DNA of 64,000 bases from Lactiplantibacillus paraplantarum (GTDB lineage: Bacteria; Bacillota; Bacilli; Lactobacillales; Lactobacillaceae): positions 3,038,001 to 3,102,000 of the forward strand of contig NZ_CP032744.1 of the NCBI RefSeq assembly GCF_003641145.1, written 5' to 3'. The position numbers and the translations under genes were made by a program. Position 1 is the stretch's first letter, and every line of letters begins with the position of its first letter. Shown piece by piece: positions 16,073 through 29,126 of this stretch. The notes under the pieces are model-generated. The model saw only the letters and a program-made list of their open reading frames with translations, did no database searches and was not told where the DNA came from.

Positions 16073-17236
16073 TTAAAGTTCCTTAGGGCCGTCTGCGATT
16101 TCAGCAATGTAGAAATCAGCGTCGTAACCAATCGTGTCGCGATAAACTTTACCGACGTTTTCCTTAAAGGCATCAACTTGGTCCTTATCAACGATAGCAA
16201 TACCACAGCCACCGAATCCAGCACCAGTCATCCGCGCACCAAGCACGCCTGGTTGTTTCCACGCTGTTTCGGCCAACGTATCCAATTCTTTCCCAGTCAC
16301 TTCATAGTCAAAGTGTAGTGAAACGTGGGAAGCTGTCACTAATTCGCCAAAGGTCGTTAAATCATCGTCAGCCAAGGCCTTAGTTGCGCGAATGGCTCGT
16401 TGATTTTCGAAAACGGCATGGCGGGCGCGTTTGATCAAAGTCTCATCGTTGATTAAGTAAGCTGCTTCGTCAAACTGGTCGTTGGTTAAATCGCCAAGTG
16501 ATTTGATGTCCAACTTAGTTTGTAGCCGGCGTAGTGCTTCTTCACATTCGGAACGACGTTCATTATATTTTGAATCCGCCAATTCGCGCCGTTTGTTCGT
16601 ATTCATGATAACGATCACGTTGTTGCCTAATTTTACGGGTGCGTAAGAATAGTCCATGGTGTTGGTATCAAGTAAAATTGCTTGATCTTTTTTACCCATT
16701 CCAACAGCAAATTGATCCATGATCCCGGAGTTAACACCAACATAGTTGTTTTCACACTTTTGACCGATCTTAACAAGATCTAATTGGCTAATGCCGAGAT
16801 TAAAGCCGGTGTTCAACATGATTCCAGTTAATAATTCAATTGATGCAGATGATGATAATCCAGCACCATCAGGCATGTTGCCATGAACGTAGAAATCAAA
16901 ACCATGATCGAATTTAGCGCCGGTCTTAACAATTTCATCCATCATACCTTTGGGATAATTCGTCCAACCAGCGGCTTTGTCATATGACAGGTCGTTGACG
17001 TCAAACGTGACGATCCCAGCATCTGGAATATTAGCTGAGTACATCCGTACCGTCGTATCTGTCCGGGGTGCATAAACACCATATGTCCCGATTGTGATCG
17101 CACATGGGAAAACATGGCCCCCGTTATAATCAGTATGTTCACCAATCAAGTTGATCCGACCAGGTGAGAAAAAGACCCGTTCTGGTTTGGTATCAAAGGC
17201 TTCAGTAAACTCCTGTTTTAAGTCGCTAGTATTCAT
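16073..17236 (-). CDS. galK: Galactokinase
   Basis: The enzyme phosphorylates galactose to galactose-1-phosphate, entering the Leloir pathway. The 387-residue GHMP kinase has the galactokinase signature GRINLIGEHTDYNGGHVFP near residue 26, the ATP loop DGAGLSSSASIELL, and the C-terminal GARMTGAGFGGC. It is the first gene of galK-galE-galT and is divergent from lacL. ACGGAGGG upstream supports the start. A consensus promoter with a downstream TTTTAGTAAAA operator precedes it. Confidence 0.96.
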   Translation of the reverse strand: MNTSDLKQEFTEAFDTKPERVFFSPGRINLIGEHTDYNGGHVFPCAITIGTYGVYAPRTDTTVRMYSANIPDAGIVTFDVNDLSYDKAAGWTNYPKGMMDEIVKTGAKFDHGFDFYVHGNMPDGAGLSSSASIELLTGIMLNTGFNLGISQLDLVKIGQKCENNYVGVNSGIMDQFAVGMGKKDQAILLDTNTMDYSYAPVKLGNNVIVIMNTNKRRELADSKYNERRSECEEALRRLQTKLDIKSLGDLTNDQFDEAAYLINDETLIKRARHAVFENQRAIRATKALADDDLTTFGELVTASHVSLHFDYEVTGKELDTLAETAWKQPGVLGARMTGAGFGGCGIAIVDKDQVDAFKENVGKVYRDTIGYDADFYIAEIADGPKEL

Positions 17237-17256
17237 GAAAAATCCCTCCGTAATTT

Positions 17257-17310
17257 GTTTTACTAAAATTTTATTAATTTGACTATAATGCTTTTAACGG
17301 CAGTTGTCAA
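17257..17310 (-). promoter_or_regulatory. galK promoter and LacI-type operator
   Basis: On the minus strand a -35 TTGACA (plus 17305-17310) and a -10 TATAGT (plus 17282-17287) are spaced by 17 bases. Directly downstream of the -10 is TTTTAGTAAAA (plus 17258-17268), matching motifs at rafP and galM. Repression by one or both paralogous LacI regulators is inferred. Confidence 0.75.
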
Positions 17311-17417
17311 CATCTCATTAACCCTTTAATATCAAATTTGGTAACGCTTTATAAATTTATGGAATTGTCACTTATAATTCTCACGCGGCCCCTTGCTGTT
17401 TTCAAAAGGCATCGTCA

Positions 17418-20342
<2,925 letters not shown>

Positions 20343-20357
20343 ACATTCATTTGATTC

Positions 20358-20400
20358 TAAAAGAACGCTCCGGCAAGTTATTTGCCAGAGCGTTCTTTTA
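20358..20400. terminator. Bidirectional terminator between lacM and melA
   Basis: A long stem TAAAAGAACGCTC with GAGCGTTCTTTTA, plus an inner GGCAA/TTGCC extension, is flanked by A/T runs between convergent genes. Confidence 0.88.
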
Positions 20401-20436
20401 GATTAGCGATAATCAAATTTCAATGTAACTAACGGC

Positions 20437-22653
20437 TTAGTCCTTAGCCTTGAAGTAATGTACCTGCGCGGTGAAATCACTGGTTTGAACGGGAGTCGTG
20501 TAAAGTCCTAGTTGCATCAGTTCATCGCCACCATACATTTTGTTTGTATCGGTCTCAACGTAGGTCTGCTGAGGATCTAATCCCGCTAGCTTCGTAATAT
20601 GCGGTTCTGGTTGAACTGCACCTAAAATAACGAAGGTGAATAGCAAGGCTTCTTTCTGATCCGGACTAACAAACATCCACGCGACCGTATTAGATTCAAA
20701 CGGGCTCTCTAATCGATAGAAGGTCCCGTATTGAACTAACTCACGGTGCTGCTTATAGAAGACGACCTGTGCTTTAACGGCTTGTTTGTCCGCATCACTT
20801 AGTTGGGCCGCGTCCAGTTCATAGCCCAAGGTACCACTCATTGCCACAGCACCACGCATCTTCATCGACGTCGACCGTCCTAACAATTCATCCGGGCTCG
20901 TCCCGACATGGGCAGTAATTGCAGAAATTGGATAAACGAGTGAAGTCCCATATTGAATTTTGAGCCGTTCAATCGGGTCATTATTATCTGATGGCCAACT
21001 CTGTGGCATGTAATACATTAAACCAGCATCAAAGCGGCCACCACCGCCAGAGCAGCCTTCAAATAAGATCTGTGGATAGCGTTTTGTTAAACGCTCCATC
21101 AAGTCATATACACCTAAGATAAAGCGGTGGCTAGTCTCACCTTCATGAGCTGAATCGCTATGTGGCGAATAGACTTCCGTTAAATTGCGGTTCATATCCC
21201 ACTTGATATAGTCAATAGGCACCTTATCAAGAACGGCAGTCATCTGTTCAAAAATATTGTCGACAACATCCGACTGGCTGAAATCAAGCACGTATTCGTT
21301 CCGTGACAACGTCCGACCGCGATCTGGTACGCCTAGCACCCAGTCAGGATGGGCCCGGTAAAGTTCGGAATCAGCTGAAATATTTTCTGGTTCGAACCAA
21401 AGACCGAACCGCATCCCTTTATCATGAGTTCGTTTACTAATATCCGCCAAGCCTTCTGGTAACTTGTTCCGATTAACAAACCAATCACCCAGCGAACTAT
21501 TATCATCATTCCGATGACCGAACCAACCATCGTCAAGCACAAACATTTCAATACCCAGTGGTGCCGCCGCATCTAAGATTGATTGGACCTTATTCGCATC
21601 AAAATCAAAGTAAGTTGCTTCCCAATTGTTAATCAAGATTGGCCGGGGTTCGCGCTTGTAGCGACTACGCGCAACCCGATCACGTAATAAATCATGATAG
21701 GCTTGCGACATCCCGTTAAGTCCAGTTGTCGAGTACACCATTGCAACCTCGGGCGTTTGGAAACTATCACCGGCCGCCAATCGCCAGTCGAAGTTATATT
21801 CATTGATTCCCATGGTCAAGCGCGTCTGACCAATTGGGTCCCGTTCTAAACTAATCTGATGGTTACCTGAATAAATCAGCAGGGCACCAAGGACATTACC
21901 TTGAAATTCATTGGTATTCGGAGCTGCTAGCGCCACGAAGGGATTCATGTGATGAGAACTAGCACCCCGGCGACTTTCAAACTGGGTTACACCCCGGTTA
22001 AGCCGCTCACGACTAAGCTGACGTTCACGCGCATAACTTCCGGGTAATGAAATGGCATCTAAGGGCTGCGTTGGTAGGTCCATCTGCATCGAAGCCACTT
22101 TTTCTAAGTCAACAGCTTGTTCACTCTGATTAATCAAGCGGGCACTACGCGTGATGACCGGCCGCTCCCGATAAATCGTGTAAGCTAATTCGAGTGTTAT
22201 TCCTAATGTGGCATCTCGCAACGTCACAATCAAAGTTTGGGCTTCATCCTCATCTTCGACATAGGTTTGTGGCAAACCCTTAAGGTCTGGCTTACCTGCT
22301 TCGAGTCGGCAGTCTTGATAACGGAAATCAACCGTTCGCGCACCATTAGCCGCACGAATAATCGCGGCCGGTTGCCGATAATCACCGGTGTTATTACCAC
22401 CGTACTCCTGCGGTAGATCATCCTTGGAATACGTCCGATCCGTTGTATCTGGCAAATTTCCTGAAAACCCACGATCAATTCGTGGATACTGACGCTCGCC
22501 ATGATAACCACGTACTCGTGGACCAAAGTACAAATGGGCCAACACGTTACCTGTCTCTACACCTAGAATGTACGAGATTTGATCATTATGCAGGTGAAAG
22601 ACAAGTTGTTGTTCATCAATGTCAATTAGAGTTTGTTGCAACGTCACTGCCAT
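20437..22653 (-). CDS. melA: GH36 alpha-galactosidase
   Basis: The enzyme removes alpha-galactose from melibiose, raffinose and stachyose in the cytoplasm. The 738-residue length is usual for tetrameric GH36 enzymes. The nucleophile aspartate is in YIKWDMNRNLTE, the acid/base aspartate is in SDNNDPIER, and the family block FEGCSGGGGRFD is present. AAGGAAG upstream supports the start. It follows rafP in the same direction, with an intercistronic hairpin between them. I saw no separate cre site directly upstream. Confidence 0.95.
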   Translation of the reverse strand: MAVTLQQTLIDIDEQQLVFHLHNDQISYILGVETGNVLAHLYFGPRVRGYHGERQYPRIDRGFSGNLPDTTDRTYSKDDLPQEYGGNNTGDYRQPAAIIRAANGARTVDFRYQDCRLEAGKPDLKGLPQTYVEDEDEAQTLIVTLRDATLGITLELAYTIYRERPVITRSARLINQSEQAVDLEKVASMQMDLPTQPLDAISLPGSYARERQLSRERLNRGVTQFESRRGASSHHMNPFVALAAPNTNEFQGNVLGALLIYSGNHQISLERDPIGQTRLTMGINEYNFDWRLAAGDSFQTPEVAMVYSTTGLNGMSQAYHDLLRDRVARSRYKREPRPILINNWEATYFDFDANKVQSILDAAAPLGIEMFVLDDGWFGHRNDDNSSLGDWFVNRNKLPEGLADISKRTHDKGMRFGLWFEPENISADSELYRAHPDWVLGVPDRGRTLSRNEYVLDFSQSDVVDNIFEQMTAVLDKVPIDYIKWDMNRNLTEVYSPHSDSAHEGETSHRFILGVYDLMERLTKRYPQILFEGCSGGGGRFDAGLMYYMPQSWPSDNNDPIERLKIQYGTSLVYPISAITAHVGTSPDELLGRSTSMKMRGAVAMSGTLGYELDAAQLSDADKQAVKAQVVFYKQHRELVQYGTFYRLESPFESNTVAWMFVSPDQKEALLFTFVILGAVQPEPHITKLAGLDPQQTYVETDTNKMYGGDELMQLGLYTTPVQTSDFTAQVHYFKAKD

Positions 22654-22697
22654 AGTAAAATCTTCCTTTCGATATTAGCTTTTTCTAGTTCGCAAAA

Positions 22698-22731
22698 AGA
22701 GCTATTAATGGCTCGCGTCATTAATAGCTCT
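22698..22731 (-). terminator. Intercistronic terminator or attenuator between rafP and melA
   Basis: A stem AGAGCTATTAATG with CATTAATAGCTCT is followed on the minus strand by TTTTTGCG. It lies in the 91-base gap. It could reduce melA transcription relative to rafP, or separate two units. Confidence 0.7.
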
Positions 22732-22744
22732 CCTCGTAAAGAAA

Positions 22745-24703
22745 CTATGCTTGATCCGGTAAGCCGACATTCGATAATTGTAAGACATCTTCATCATCTT
22801 GTACGGTGGTTCCTGAATCTTTAAGATACGTAAATTCGGGCATATCTTTATAGTTTGTAATAACGACCATAACGGTATCATCCAAGCCAGCTTTTTCAAT
22901 TGCTGGTTGCCAGAATTCAATTAATTCTTGACCTTGTGTGACATGGTCGCCCTTTTCAACATACTGAACAAAACCAGTTCCGCGCATCTTAACGGTACCA
23001 ATCCCAATATGAATCAAGGTTAAAATACCCGTGTCAGAACGTAAGCCAATCGCATGGCGTGTTGGGAAGGTTGCAACAACTTCACCATCAAATGGCGCTA
23101 AGACACGACCATCTGTTGGTTTGATAGCAAACCCTTTACCCATACTACCGTTAGCAAAAGCTTCATCCGCAACATCATTCAAACTGATCAATTCACCAGC
23201 AACAGGATCCTGGTAAACTGTCGTCTTAGTATCAGCTTCTGCTTCAACTTCGGCAGGGGTTTCATCAGTTTCCAAATGAGTTGACCAAGTCTTTTCGAGT
23301 TCATCAACGATTTGCGCATGCATCTTTTCATCCAACTTAACTTTCTTAAAGAAGATGAATGTCCCAATCAAAATCATAGCAGCAGGTACACCGAACATCA
23401 TTAACTTGAAGATGGCAGCACCATGGCTAGTCACATCACCAGCAGTAGCACCAGCCGTCATCCCGGCCCAAACAGCAGTTAAACCAACGACACCGTTAGA
23501 AATCGCACCGCCTAATTTATCAAGTAAAGGCCGAACGGATAAGGTCAAAGATTCGTCACGGTGACCAAACTTTAATTGCCCATATTCAACAGAATCACTC
23601 AAAACCATCAAGACAACTAAGAAAATTAATGGTTGTGGAATGTAGAATAATACGGCTGCTGTCAAGATCATTGGTAATGATTGACCAGCAAAGGCAAACA
23701 TGATCAACGAGATCATCATAATAACAATTGCCAAGAAGAACACTTTACGACGACTAAACTTCTTTGCTAATGGTGGGAAAGCCAAAACGGCGAAAATCCC
23801 GATTAATGCATTCAATGATCCTAAGAGTGTAAATTTCGATGCATCACCCAAGATATAAGTAAAATAGTAAAGTTCTAGTGAGTTAGTGATGGCAATGCCT
23901 GCCGTGTAAATCCCATACATCAATGATAACCACATCAATTGATCATTACGTGCTAACACTTTAAAAACTTCTTTGAAAGTTGTTTTTTCAGTGTTCTTAC
24001 GCAATTCAGAATCATTTTCTTTAGTCCCAAGTGCAACGACTAAGGCGGAAATCAATGCAATCGCCGCAATAATAATCCCAAAGGCCATCCAACCACGGTT
24101 ATCACCTTGGCCGCTGTTGGCTTTAACTGAGAATGTCAAAACAATTGGCATAACAACGATCCCAACAATGTTAGCGCCAATGTTAGAACCAACCCGGGCA
24201 TATGTCGCCGTCTTTTCACGTTCTGCGGAGTCAAATGAAATCGCAGGTATCATTGACCAGAACCCAACATCCTTAAATGAATAGAAGATATCCATTGTAA
24301 TATATAAAATTGCAAAAATAATTAGGTATAGAATTGGGTTAGACGTATTCAAACCGCCTAAGCTAGTGAACAATAACGCTAAAACAACGGAACCAATAAT
24401 CCCACCAGTAACAATCCATGGTTTAAAGTGACCCCACCGGGAATTAGTGTTATCAATTGCATTCCCAATTAACGGGTCAATCGCGAGTTCCACGAACCGT
24501 AGACCTGCAATGATCATAGTAATGTACGCGATCATCTTAGTCCCTTGTGCTCCACTGCTCTTATCGAACAGATGGGAGGTCACAAACATAATAAAATAAG
24601 TTGATAATGTTGCGTAGAAGGCATCGTGCCCAAACGCCCCAAATGAATAAGCAAGTCGCGACGTTATTTTACGACTCTTACTCTGCTTTGTCTCTGCATC
24701 CAT
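22745..24703 (-). CDS. rafP: Raffinose/melibiose-type GPH permease with C-terminal EIIA-like domain
   Basis: This is an alpha-galactoside transporter of the GPH family, paralogous to LacS in this window. The 652-residue protein has about 12 membrane helices (residues 10-470) and an EIIA-Glc-like domain (about 510-635). The histidine available for HPr phosphorylation is near residue 565 in LIHIGIGTVKMRG. It is upstream of melA, so raffinose or melibiose is the expected substrate. The promoter has a perfect cre site between its -35 and -10 boxes. The symbol follows the melA context. Confidence 0.88.
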   Translation of the reverse strand: MDAETKQSKSRKITSRLAYSFGAFGHDAFYATLSTYFIMFVTSHLFDKSSGAQGTKMIAYITMIIAGLRFVELAIDPLIGNAIDNTNSRWGHFKPWIVTGGIIGSVVLALLFTSLGGLNTSNPILYLIIFAILYITMDIFYSFKDVGFWSMIPAISFDSAEREKTATYARVGSNIGANIVGIVVMPIVLTFSVKANSGQGDNRGWMAFGIIIAAIALISALVVALGTKENDSELRKNTEKTTFKEVFKVLARNDQLMWLSLMYGIYTAGIAITNSLELYYFTYILGDASKFTLLGSLNALIGIFAVLAFPPLAKKFSRRKVFFLAIVIMMISLIMFAFAGQSLPMILTAAVLFYIPQPLIFLVVLMVLSDSVEYGQLKFGHRDESLTLSVRPLLDKLGGAISNGVVGLTAVWAGMTAGATAGDVTSHGAAIFKLMMFGVPAAMILIGTFIFFKKVKLDEKMHAQIVDELEKTWSTHLETDETPAEVEAEADTKTTVYQDPVAGELISLNDVADEAFANGSMGKGFAIKPTDGRVLAPFDGEVVATFPTRHAIGLRSDTGILTLIHIGIGTVKMRGTGFVQYVEKGDHVTQGQELIEFWQPAIEKAGLDDTVMVVITNYKDMPEFTYLKDSGTTVQDDEDVLQLSNVGLPDQA

Positions 24704-24743
24704 AATCTCGCCTCACATCTTTCTTGAATAATTTACAAGTTTA

Positions 24744-24788
24744 AATGTAATCGTTTTCAGAAGTAATGTCAATGATTTTTAGTAAAAT
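24744..24788 (-). promoter_or_regulatory. rafP promoter with embedded perfect cre and adjacent operator
   Basis: On the minus strand a -35 TTGACA (plus 24767-24772) and a -10 TACATT (plus 24744-24749) are 17 bases apart. The plus-strand TGTAATCGTTTTCA (24746-24759) matches the cre consensus at all 14 positions and overlaps the -10 and spacer. TTTTTAGTAAAAT (24776-24788) just upstream of the -35 matches the regulon operator motif. The rest of the 321-base gap up to 25024 contains only the galM terminator. Confidence 0.85.
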
Positions 24789-24980
24789 TTGTTCAATAGT
24801 TTTATCTATACCGATTTTTATTATGGCGCTCCTTGTCCTTAATATCTCCATATCAAGCCACCGTAACGTCATACACTACTAGCATTAAATGAGTTTTGTC
24901 CTTTATTAACGACACCGCCAGTCCTAAAAAGAGCACTTTACTAAACAATGTAAACACTGTTTAAAGCGTCCCATTTCAAT

Positions 24981-25013
24981 AAAAAAGTGTTAGGCTTACA
25001 AACTGCCTAACAC
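24981..25013 (-). terminator. Terminator after galM
   Basis: A stem GTGTTAGGC with GCCTAACAC is followed on the minus strand by six T residues. It ends the galM transcript. Confidence 0.85.
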
Positions 25014-25024
25014 AATAGCAAATC

Positions 25025-26059
25025 TTAATTTAATCGTTCATATTGATACCGAATCGTATGGGTCACTGGTTGCCCGGGACGCAAAACAATATCACCAAAG
25101 TCCGCATGGTTAATGGCATCCGGCAAAGTCTGGGCTTCCGTCGCTAACGCATTATATTGATGTGCGTCTTCCTTATCAGCATCAAATGGATTAGCCGTGA
25201 AGATAATAAGACTATTGCGATCCGAGTAAAGTTTAACCTGCCGTTTACCGTCAACATCGCCAACGATGGCAATTGGTTCCGTGGCGCTAGGTATCACTTC
25301 ATAGGCATCGTCGAATTCAATGCCACCATTTTCGGCCTTTAATTGGGCCAGCGCTTTTTCAACTGGTTGCGCCTGGTTAAAGTCGTACGCCGTCCCCTTA
25401 ACCGCTAATTTCTTACCAGTCGGTACTTTCTCACCATCAAACTCAAGATGAGCCGCACTCGTAATCTGCAATTTTTGTTGTGCTAAACTAGTTCGATCAT
25501 CGGTCGTATTCCAATAAACGTGATTAGTTGGGTTGAAGAGTGTCGCAGCATCCGTATCACCAGTAAACGCAATCGATACTTGATCTTGATTATCCAACGT
25601 AAACTTGATGGCCACGTCCATATTTCCCGGGTAATTATCATCACTAGCCTTAATGTGTTTCGTTAAAGTCACACTGACACTATCATCAGTCTGACTAAAA
25701 GCACCATCAAAGTTGAGCGTGTTAAAGCCATGGTTACCGCCATGCAACGAATGTGTTTGTTCATTCATTTCAACTTGATAAGTTTGATCATCAATATTGA
25801 ACTTAGCACCACCAATTCGGCCAGCAACCCGACCAATTGATTGACACAAGCAGTAACCCACTCGTTGATAGTCAGCCATGTTATCAAGGCCCCAGATCAA
25901 AGGCTGCTCAACACCGTCTTCATTGACAACAAATTCTTGCCACGTACCACCGTAACTCAATACTGAAATGCGAGTCTGACGGTCGTTAACTAACGTATAA
26001 CGCATTACGTCTTGACCATCCAGCTGGTCAAATACTGTTTTTTTAGTTTCCAAAATCAT
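25025..26059 (-). CDS. galM: Aldose 1-epimerase (galactose mutarotase)
   Basis: The enzyme converts beta-galactose, released by beta-galactosidases, to the alpha form used by galactokinase. The 344-residue protein has the mutarotase blocks NEQTHSLHGGNHGFN, with an active-site histidine, and NPTNHVYWN. A glutamate expected near the C-terminus (ATEAQTLPDA) is present. GGAGGTGG supports the start. It is monocistronic, between rafP and its LacI regulator, with its own extended -10 promoter. Confidence 0.93.
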   Translation of the reverse strand: MILETKKTVFDQLDGQDVMRYTLVNDRQTRISVLSYGGTWQEFVVNEDGVEQPLIWGLDNMADYQRVGYCLCQSIGRVAGRIGGAKFNIDDQTYQVEMNEQTHSLHGGNHGFNTLNFDGAFSQTDDSVSVTLTKHIKASDDNYPGNMDVAIKFTLDNQDQVSIAFTGDTDAATLFNPTNHVYWNTTDDRTSLAQQKLQITSAAHLEFDGEKVPTGKKLAVKGTAYDFNQAQPVEKALAQLKAENGGIEFDDAYEVIPSATEPIAIVGDVDGKRQVKLYSDRNSLIIFTANPFDADKEDAHQYNALATEAQTLPDAINHADFGDIVLRPGQPVTHTIRYQYERLN

Positions 26060-26075
26060 GCCACCTCCGTGTTAT

Positions 26076-26149
26076 TTAAACCGCTTTCATTATGTAGTAT
26101 ACCAGAATTTCAGCCATCTGAGTAAAACTTTTAGTTAAATAGTAAAAGG
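26076..26149 (-). promoter_or_regulatory. galM promoter, cre and TTTTACTA-type operators
   Basis: On the minus strand an extended -10, TGGTATACT, lies near 26095-26103. Downstream of it TGAAAGCGGTTTAA (plus 26076-26089) matches cre at 13 of 14. Upstream are TTTTACTATTTAACTAAAAG and related repeats (about 26123-26149), similar to the motifs at galK and rafP. Confidence 0.6.
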
Positions 26150-26177
26150 GGCGTCTGATTTCCAGCCGTCCCTTTTA

Positions 26178-27185
<1,008 letters not shown>

Positions 27186-27265
27186 TTAAATTCAAACTAA
27201 TTCTCACTACCATCTAAAGTCGCTATCGCATGATTTATTTGCAAATTATTTTAATTTTCAAGTAT

Positions 27266-27284
27266 TGTGTCAAAAATCGACACA
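27266..27284. promoter_or_regulatory. Short palindrome upstream of the RafR-like gene
   Basis: TGTGTC and GACACA are separated by seven bases. This is the main structured element in the 325-base gap 27174-27498, apart from the terminator and a TTTAGTAAAG motif. It may be an operator, but the protein is unknown. Confidence 0.35.
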
Positions 27285-27424
27285 TAATCGTGATAACCAT
27301 CATGTAAAACTTTATCATTAAATGTGAAAATTGGCGAATTTAAACACTAATTTATTTAGTAAAGATTATTCTGAACGTGCAAATCACTCAAATTGTGTTA
27401 TTATTAATTTAACTATTAGGTACA

Positions 27425-27460
27425 GAAAGGGCCATATCTTCGGATATGGCCCTTTCTTTT
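27425..27460. terminator. Terminator after the aldo/keto reductase gene
   Basis: A perfect stem GAAAGGGCCATATC with GATATGGCCCTTTC has a four-base loop and T-rich flanks. It lies about 40 bases past the reductase stop. Confidence 0.85.
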
Positions 27461-27498
27461 ACACGTTATAATATGCTATATAGCGAAGCACTCAAACG

Positions 27499-28521
27499 CT
27501 ATGACCGACCAGCACTCCAATCAATCACTGGTTGTTCAGCAAGAATTTGTTCAATCGTTGCTAATTCTGCTACACTAAATTCCAATTTTCCTAGTGCTGC
27601 AACGTTATTGATCACTTGTTCTGGCCGGCTAGCACCAATTAAAACGCTAGCCAAGGCCGGCTGACGTAAATTCCAAGCCAAGGCCATTTGAGCTAAGCTT
27701 TGACCACGTTGTTGTGCAACCTCATTCAAGCGTTTCACCGTCGTTAGTGTTTGCTCAACCTGGACTGGACTCAAAAAAGGAATTGTCTGCTTATTGGCCC
27801 GTGAATCAGTCGCAATCCCATGCAAATACTTATCCGTTAACAATCCCTGTGACAGTGAGCTAAAACCCACTGCCGCCTTGTGAGTCGCTTGCAGGACAGG
27901 AAACAAGTCCTGTTCTGCCTGTCGATTAAACATATTGTAACGCGGTTGATGAATAATATATGGCGTTCTTAACGCTTCAAATATCTTGGTCATGGCAGCC
28001 GTCTGCTTACCATTATAATTTGAAAGCCCAATATATAACGCCTTGCCCTGCCGTACTAGTTGATCAAGCGCAGCGGCTGTCTCTTCCATTGGTGTCTCGG
28101 GATCAGGACGGTGACTATAGAAAATATCAAAGTAGTCTAAACCAGTTCGCTGCAAACTCTGATCAGCACTCGCAATGATACTTTTCCGTGAACCCCAATT
28201 ACCATAAGGTCCCGGCCACATCACATAGCCTGCCTTACTGGCAATGACCATTTCGTCACGGTATGGCCGCATATCGGTAGCCATAATACGGCTAAAATTA
28301 GTTTCTGCACTGCCGGGCTCCGGGCCATAGTTATTGGCTAAATCATAGTAAGTAATTCCTAGATCAAAAGCTTGATGAATGATTGCCTTTTGATTAGCGA
28401 TCGGATCAACGCTTCCAAAATTATTCCACAGACCTAGCCCGATTGATGACAACTTCAGGCCACTATTACCTACTCGATTATAAATCATATGGTCATAGCG
28501 GCTCTGACTTGCTTGATACAT
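27499..28521 (-). CDS. Aldo/keto reductase, YghZ-like
   Basis: This NADPH-dependent aldehyde/ketone reductase has a TIM-barrel fold and 340 residues. The tetrad residues are visible: the aspartate and tyrosine in YYDLANNYGP, the lysine in VIASKAGY, and the histidine in DIFYSHRPD. The N-terminal NRVGNSGLKLSSIGLGLWNNFG resembles E. coli YghZ (L-glyceraldehyde-3-phosphate reductase) and potassium-channel beta subunits. I chose the ATG at 28521, with GAGAGGG upstream. A cre site lies about 40 bases before the start, so it belongs to the carbon-repressed genes. The natural substrate is not evident. Confidence 0.88.
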   Translation of the reverse strand: MYQASQSRYDHMIYNRVGNSGLKLSSIGLGLWNNFGSVDPIANQKAIIHQAFDLGITYYDLANNYGPEPGSAETNFSRIMATDMRPYRDEMVIASKAGYVMWPGPYGNWGSRKSIIASADQSLQRTGLDYFDIFYSHRPDPETPMEETAAALDQLVRQGKALYIGLSNYNGKQTAAMTKIFEALRTPYIIHQPRYNMFNRQAEQDLFPVLQATHKAAVGFSSLSQGLLTDKYLHGIATDSRANKQTIPFLSPVQVEQTLTTVKRLNEVAQQRGQSLAQMALAWNLRQPALASVLIGASRPEQVINNVAALGKLEFSVAELATIEQILAEQPVIDWSAGRS

Positions 28522-28555
28522 ATTAAACACCCTCTCGTTATTAGTTCCTAGCTAA

Positions 28556-28569
28556 AGTTACCGCTTTCA
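28556..28569 (-). promoter_or_regulatory. cre site upstream of the aldo/keto reductase
   Basis: On the minus strand TGAAAGCGGTAACT matches the cre consensus at 13 of 14 positions. Confidence 0.6.
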
Positions 28570-28704
28570 TTAGTAAAAAGCAACGCCTGGTTTTACCATG
28601 ATACCTCCGCTAAGATTATTGAGACATCGAACGCTCTTGCTTGATAATTTATATATATCAACTACAATATATTATGAGAATATAAACGTGAAGGAGTACT
28701 TATT

Positions 28705-29073
28705 ATGGACCCTAAATTTATTGAAGTTATCAAAGACACGACCCCCGCAACCATCGTCACGGTCAACGCCGCACCAGCGCACGTCGTCAACACCTGGAGT
28801 CATTATATGCAGCTTATCGATGATCATACCCTATTGATCCCATCGGCTGGCATGCACTCAATTGAGACCGATTTTGCTAACGACAACCACATTACAATTG
28901 CTGTCGGTAGTTACAAGGTTCCCGGCACAACTGGCACTGGCTGTGGTTTCCACATTCATGGTACCGGCAAGTTTGAAACTAGTGGCGCTTACTTCGATCA
29001 AATGCACGCCAAGTTCGATTGGATTCGTGCAACCTTGGTTGTAACCATTGATGATGTGGAACAAAAGATTTAG
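28705..29073 (+). CDS. Pyridoxamine 5'-phosphate oxidase-like flavin-binding protein
   Basis: This 122-residue protein has the split-barrel fold of the PNPOx/FMN-binding family, with segments such as NTWSHYMQLIDDHTLLIPSAGM and NDNHITIAVGSYKVPG. Such small family members bind FMN, F420 or haem and often act as reductases. The exact reaction cannot be read here. GAAGGAG upstream supports the start. It is monocistronic with its own terminator. It neighbours a flavin-dependent reductase operon, but no direct link is shown. Confidence 0.75.
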   Translation: MDPKFIEVIKDTTPATIVTVNAAPAHVVNTWSHYMQLIDDHTLLIPSAGMHSIETDFANDNHITIAVGSYKVPGTTGTGCGFHIHGTGKFETSGAYFDQMHAKFDWIRATLVVTIDDVEQKI

Positions 29074-29076
29074 CGA

Positions 29077-29113
29077 CTAAAAGAACGTACACGAGTTGTG
29101 TACGTTCTTTTAG
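29077..29113. terminator. Bidirectional terminator between convergent genes
   Basis: A stem CTAAAAGAACGTACAC with GTGTACGTTCTTTTAG has a five-base loop. Confidence 0.88.
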
Positions 29114-29126
29114 TCTGGCTTAGCCG

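Noticed and set aside
23973..24284. 103-codon plus-strand frame opposite rafP
   Set aside because: It is antisense to a membrane transporter gene, with no ribosome site or homology that I can see.
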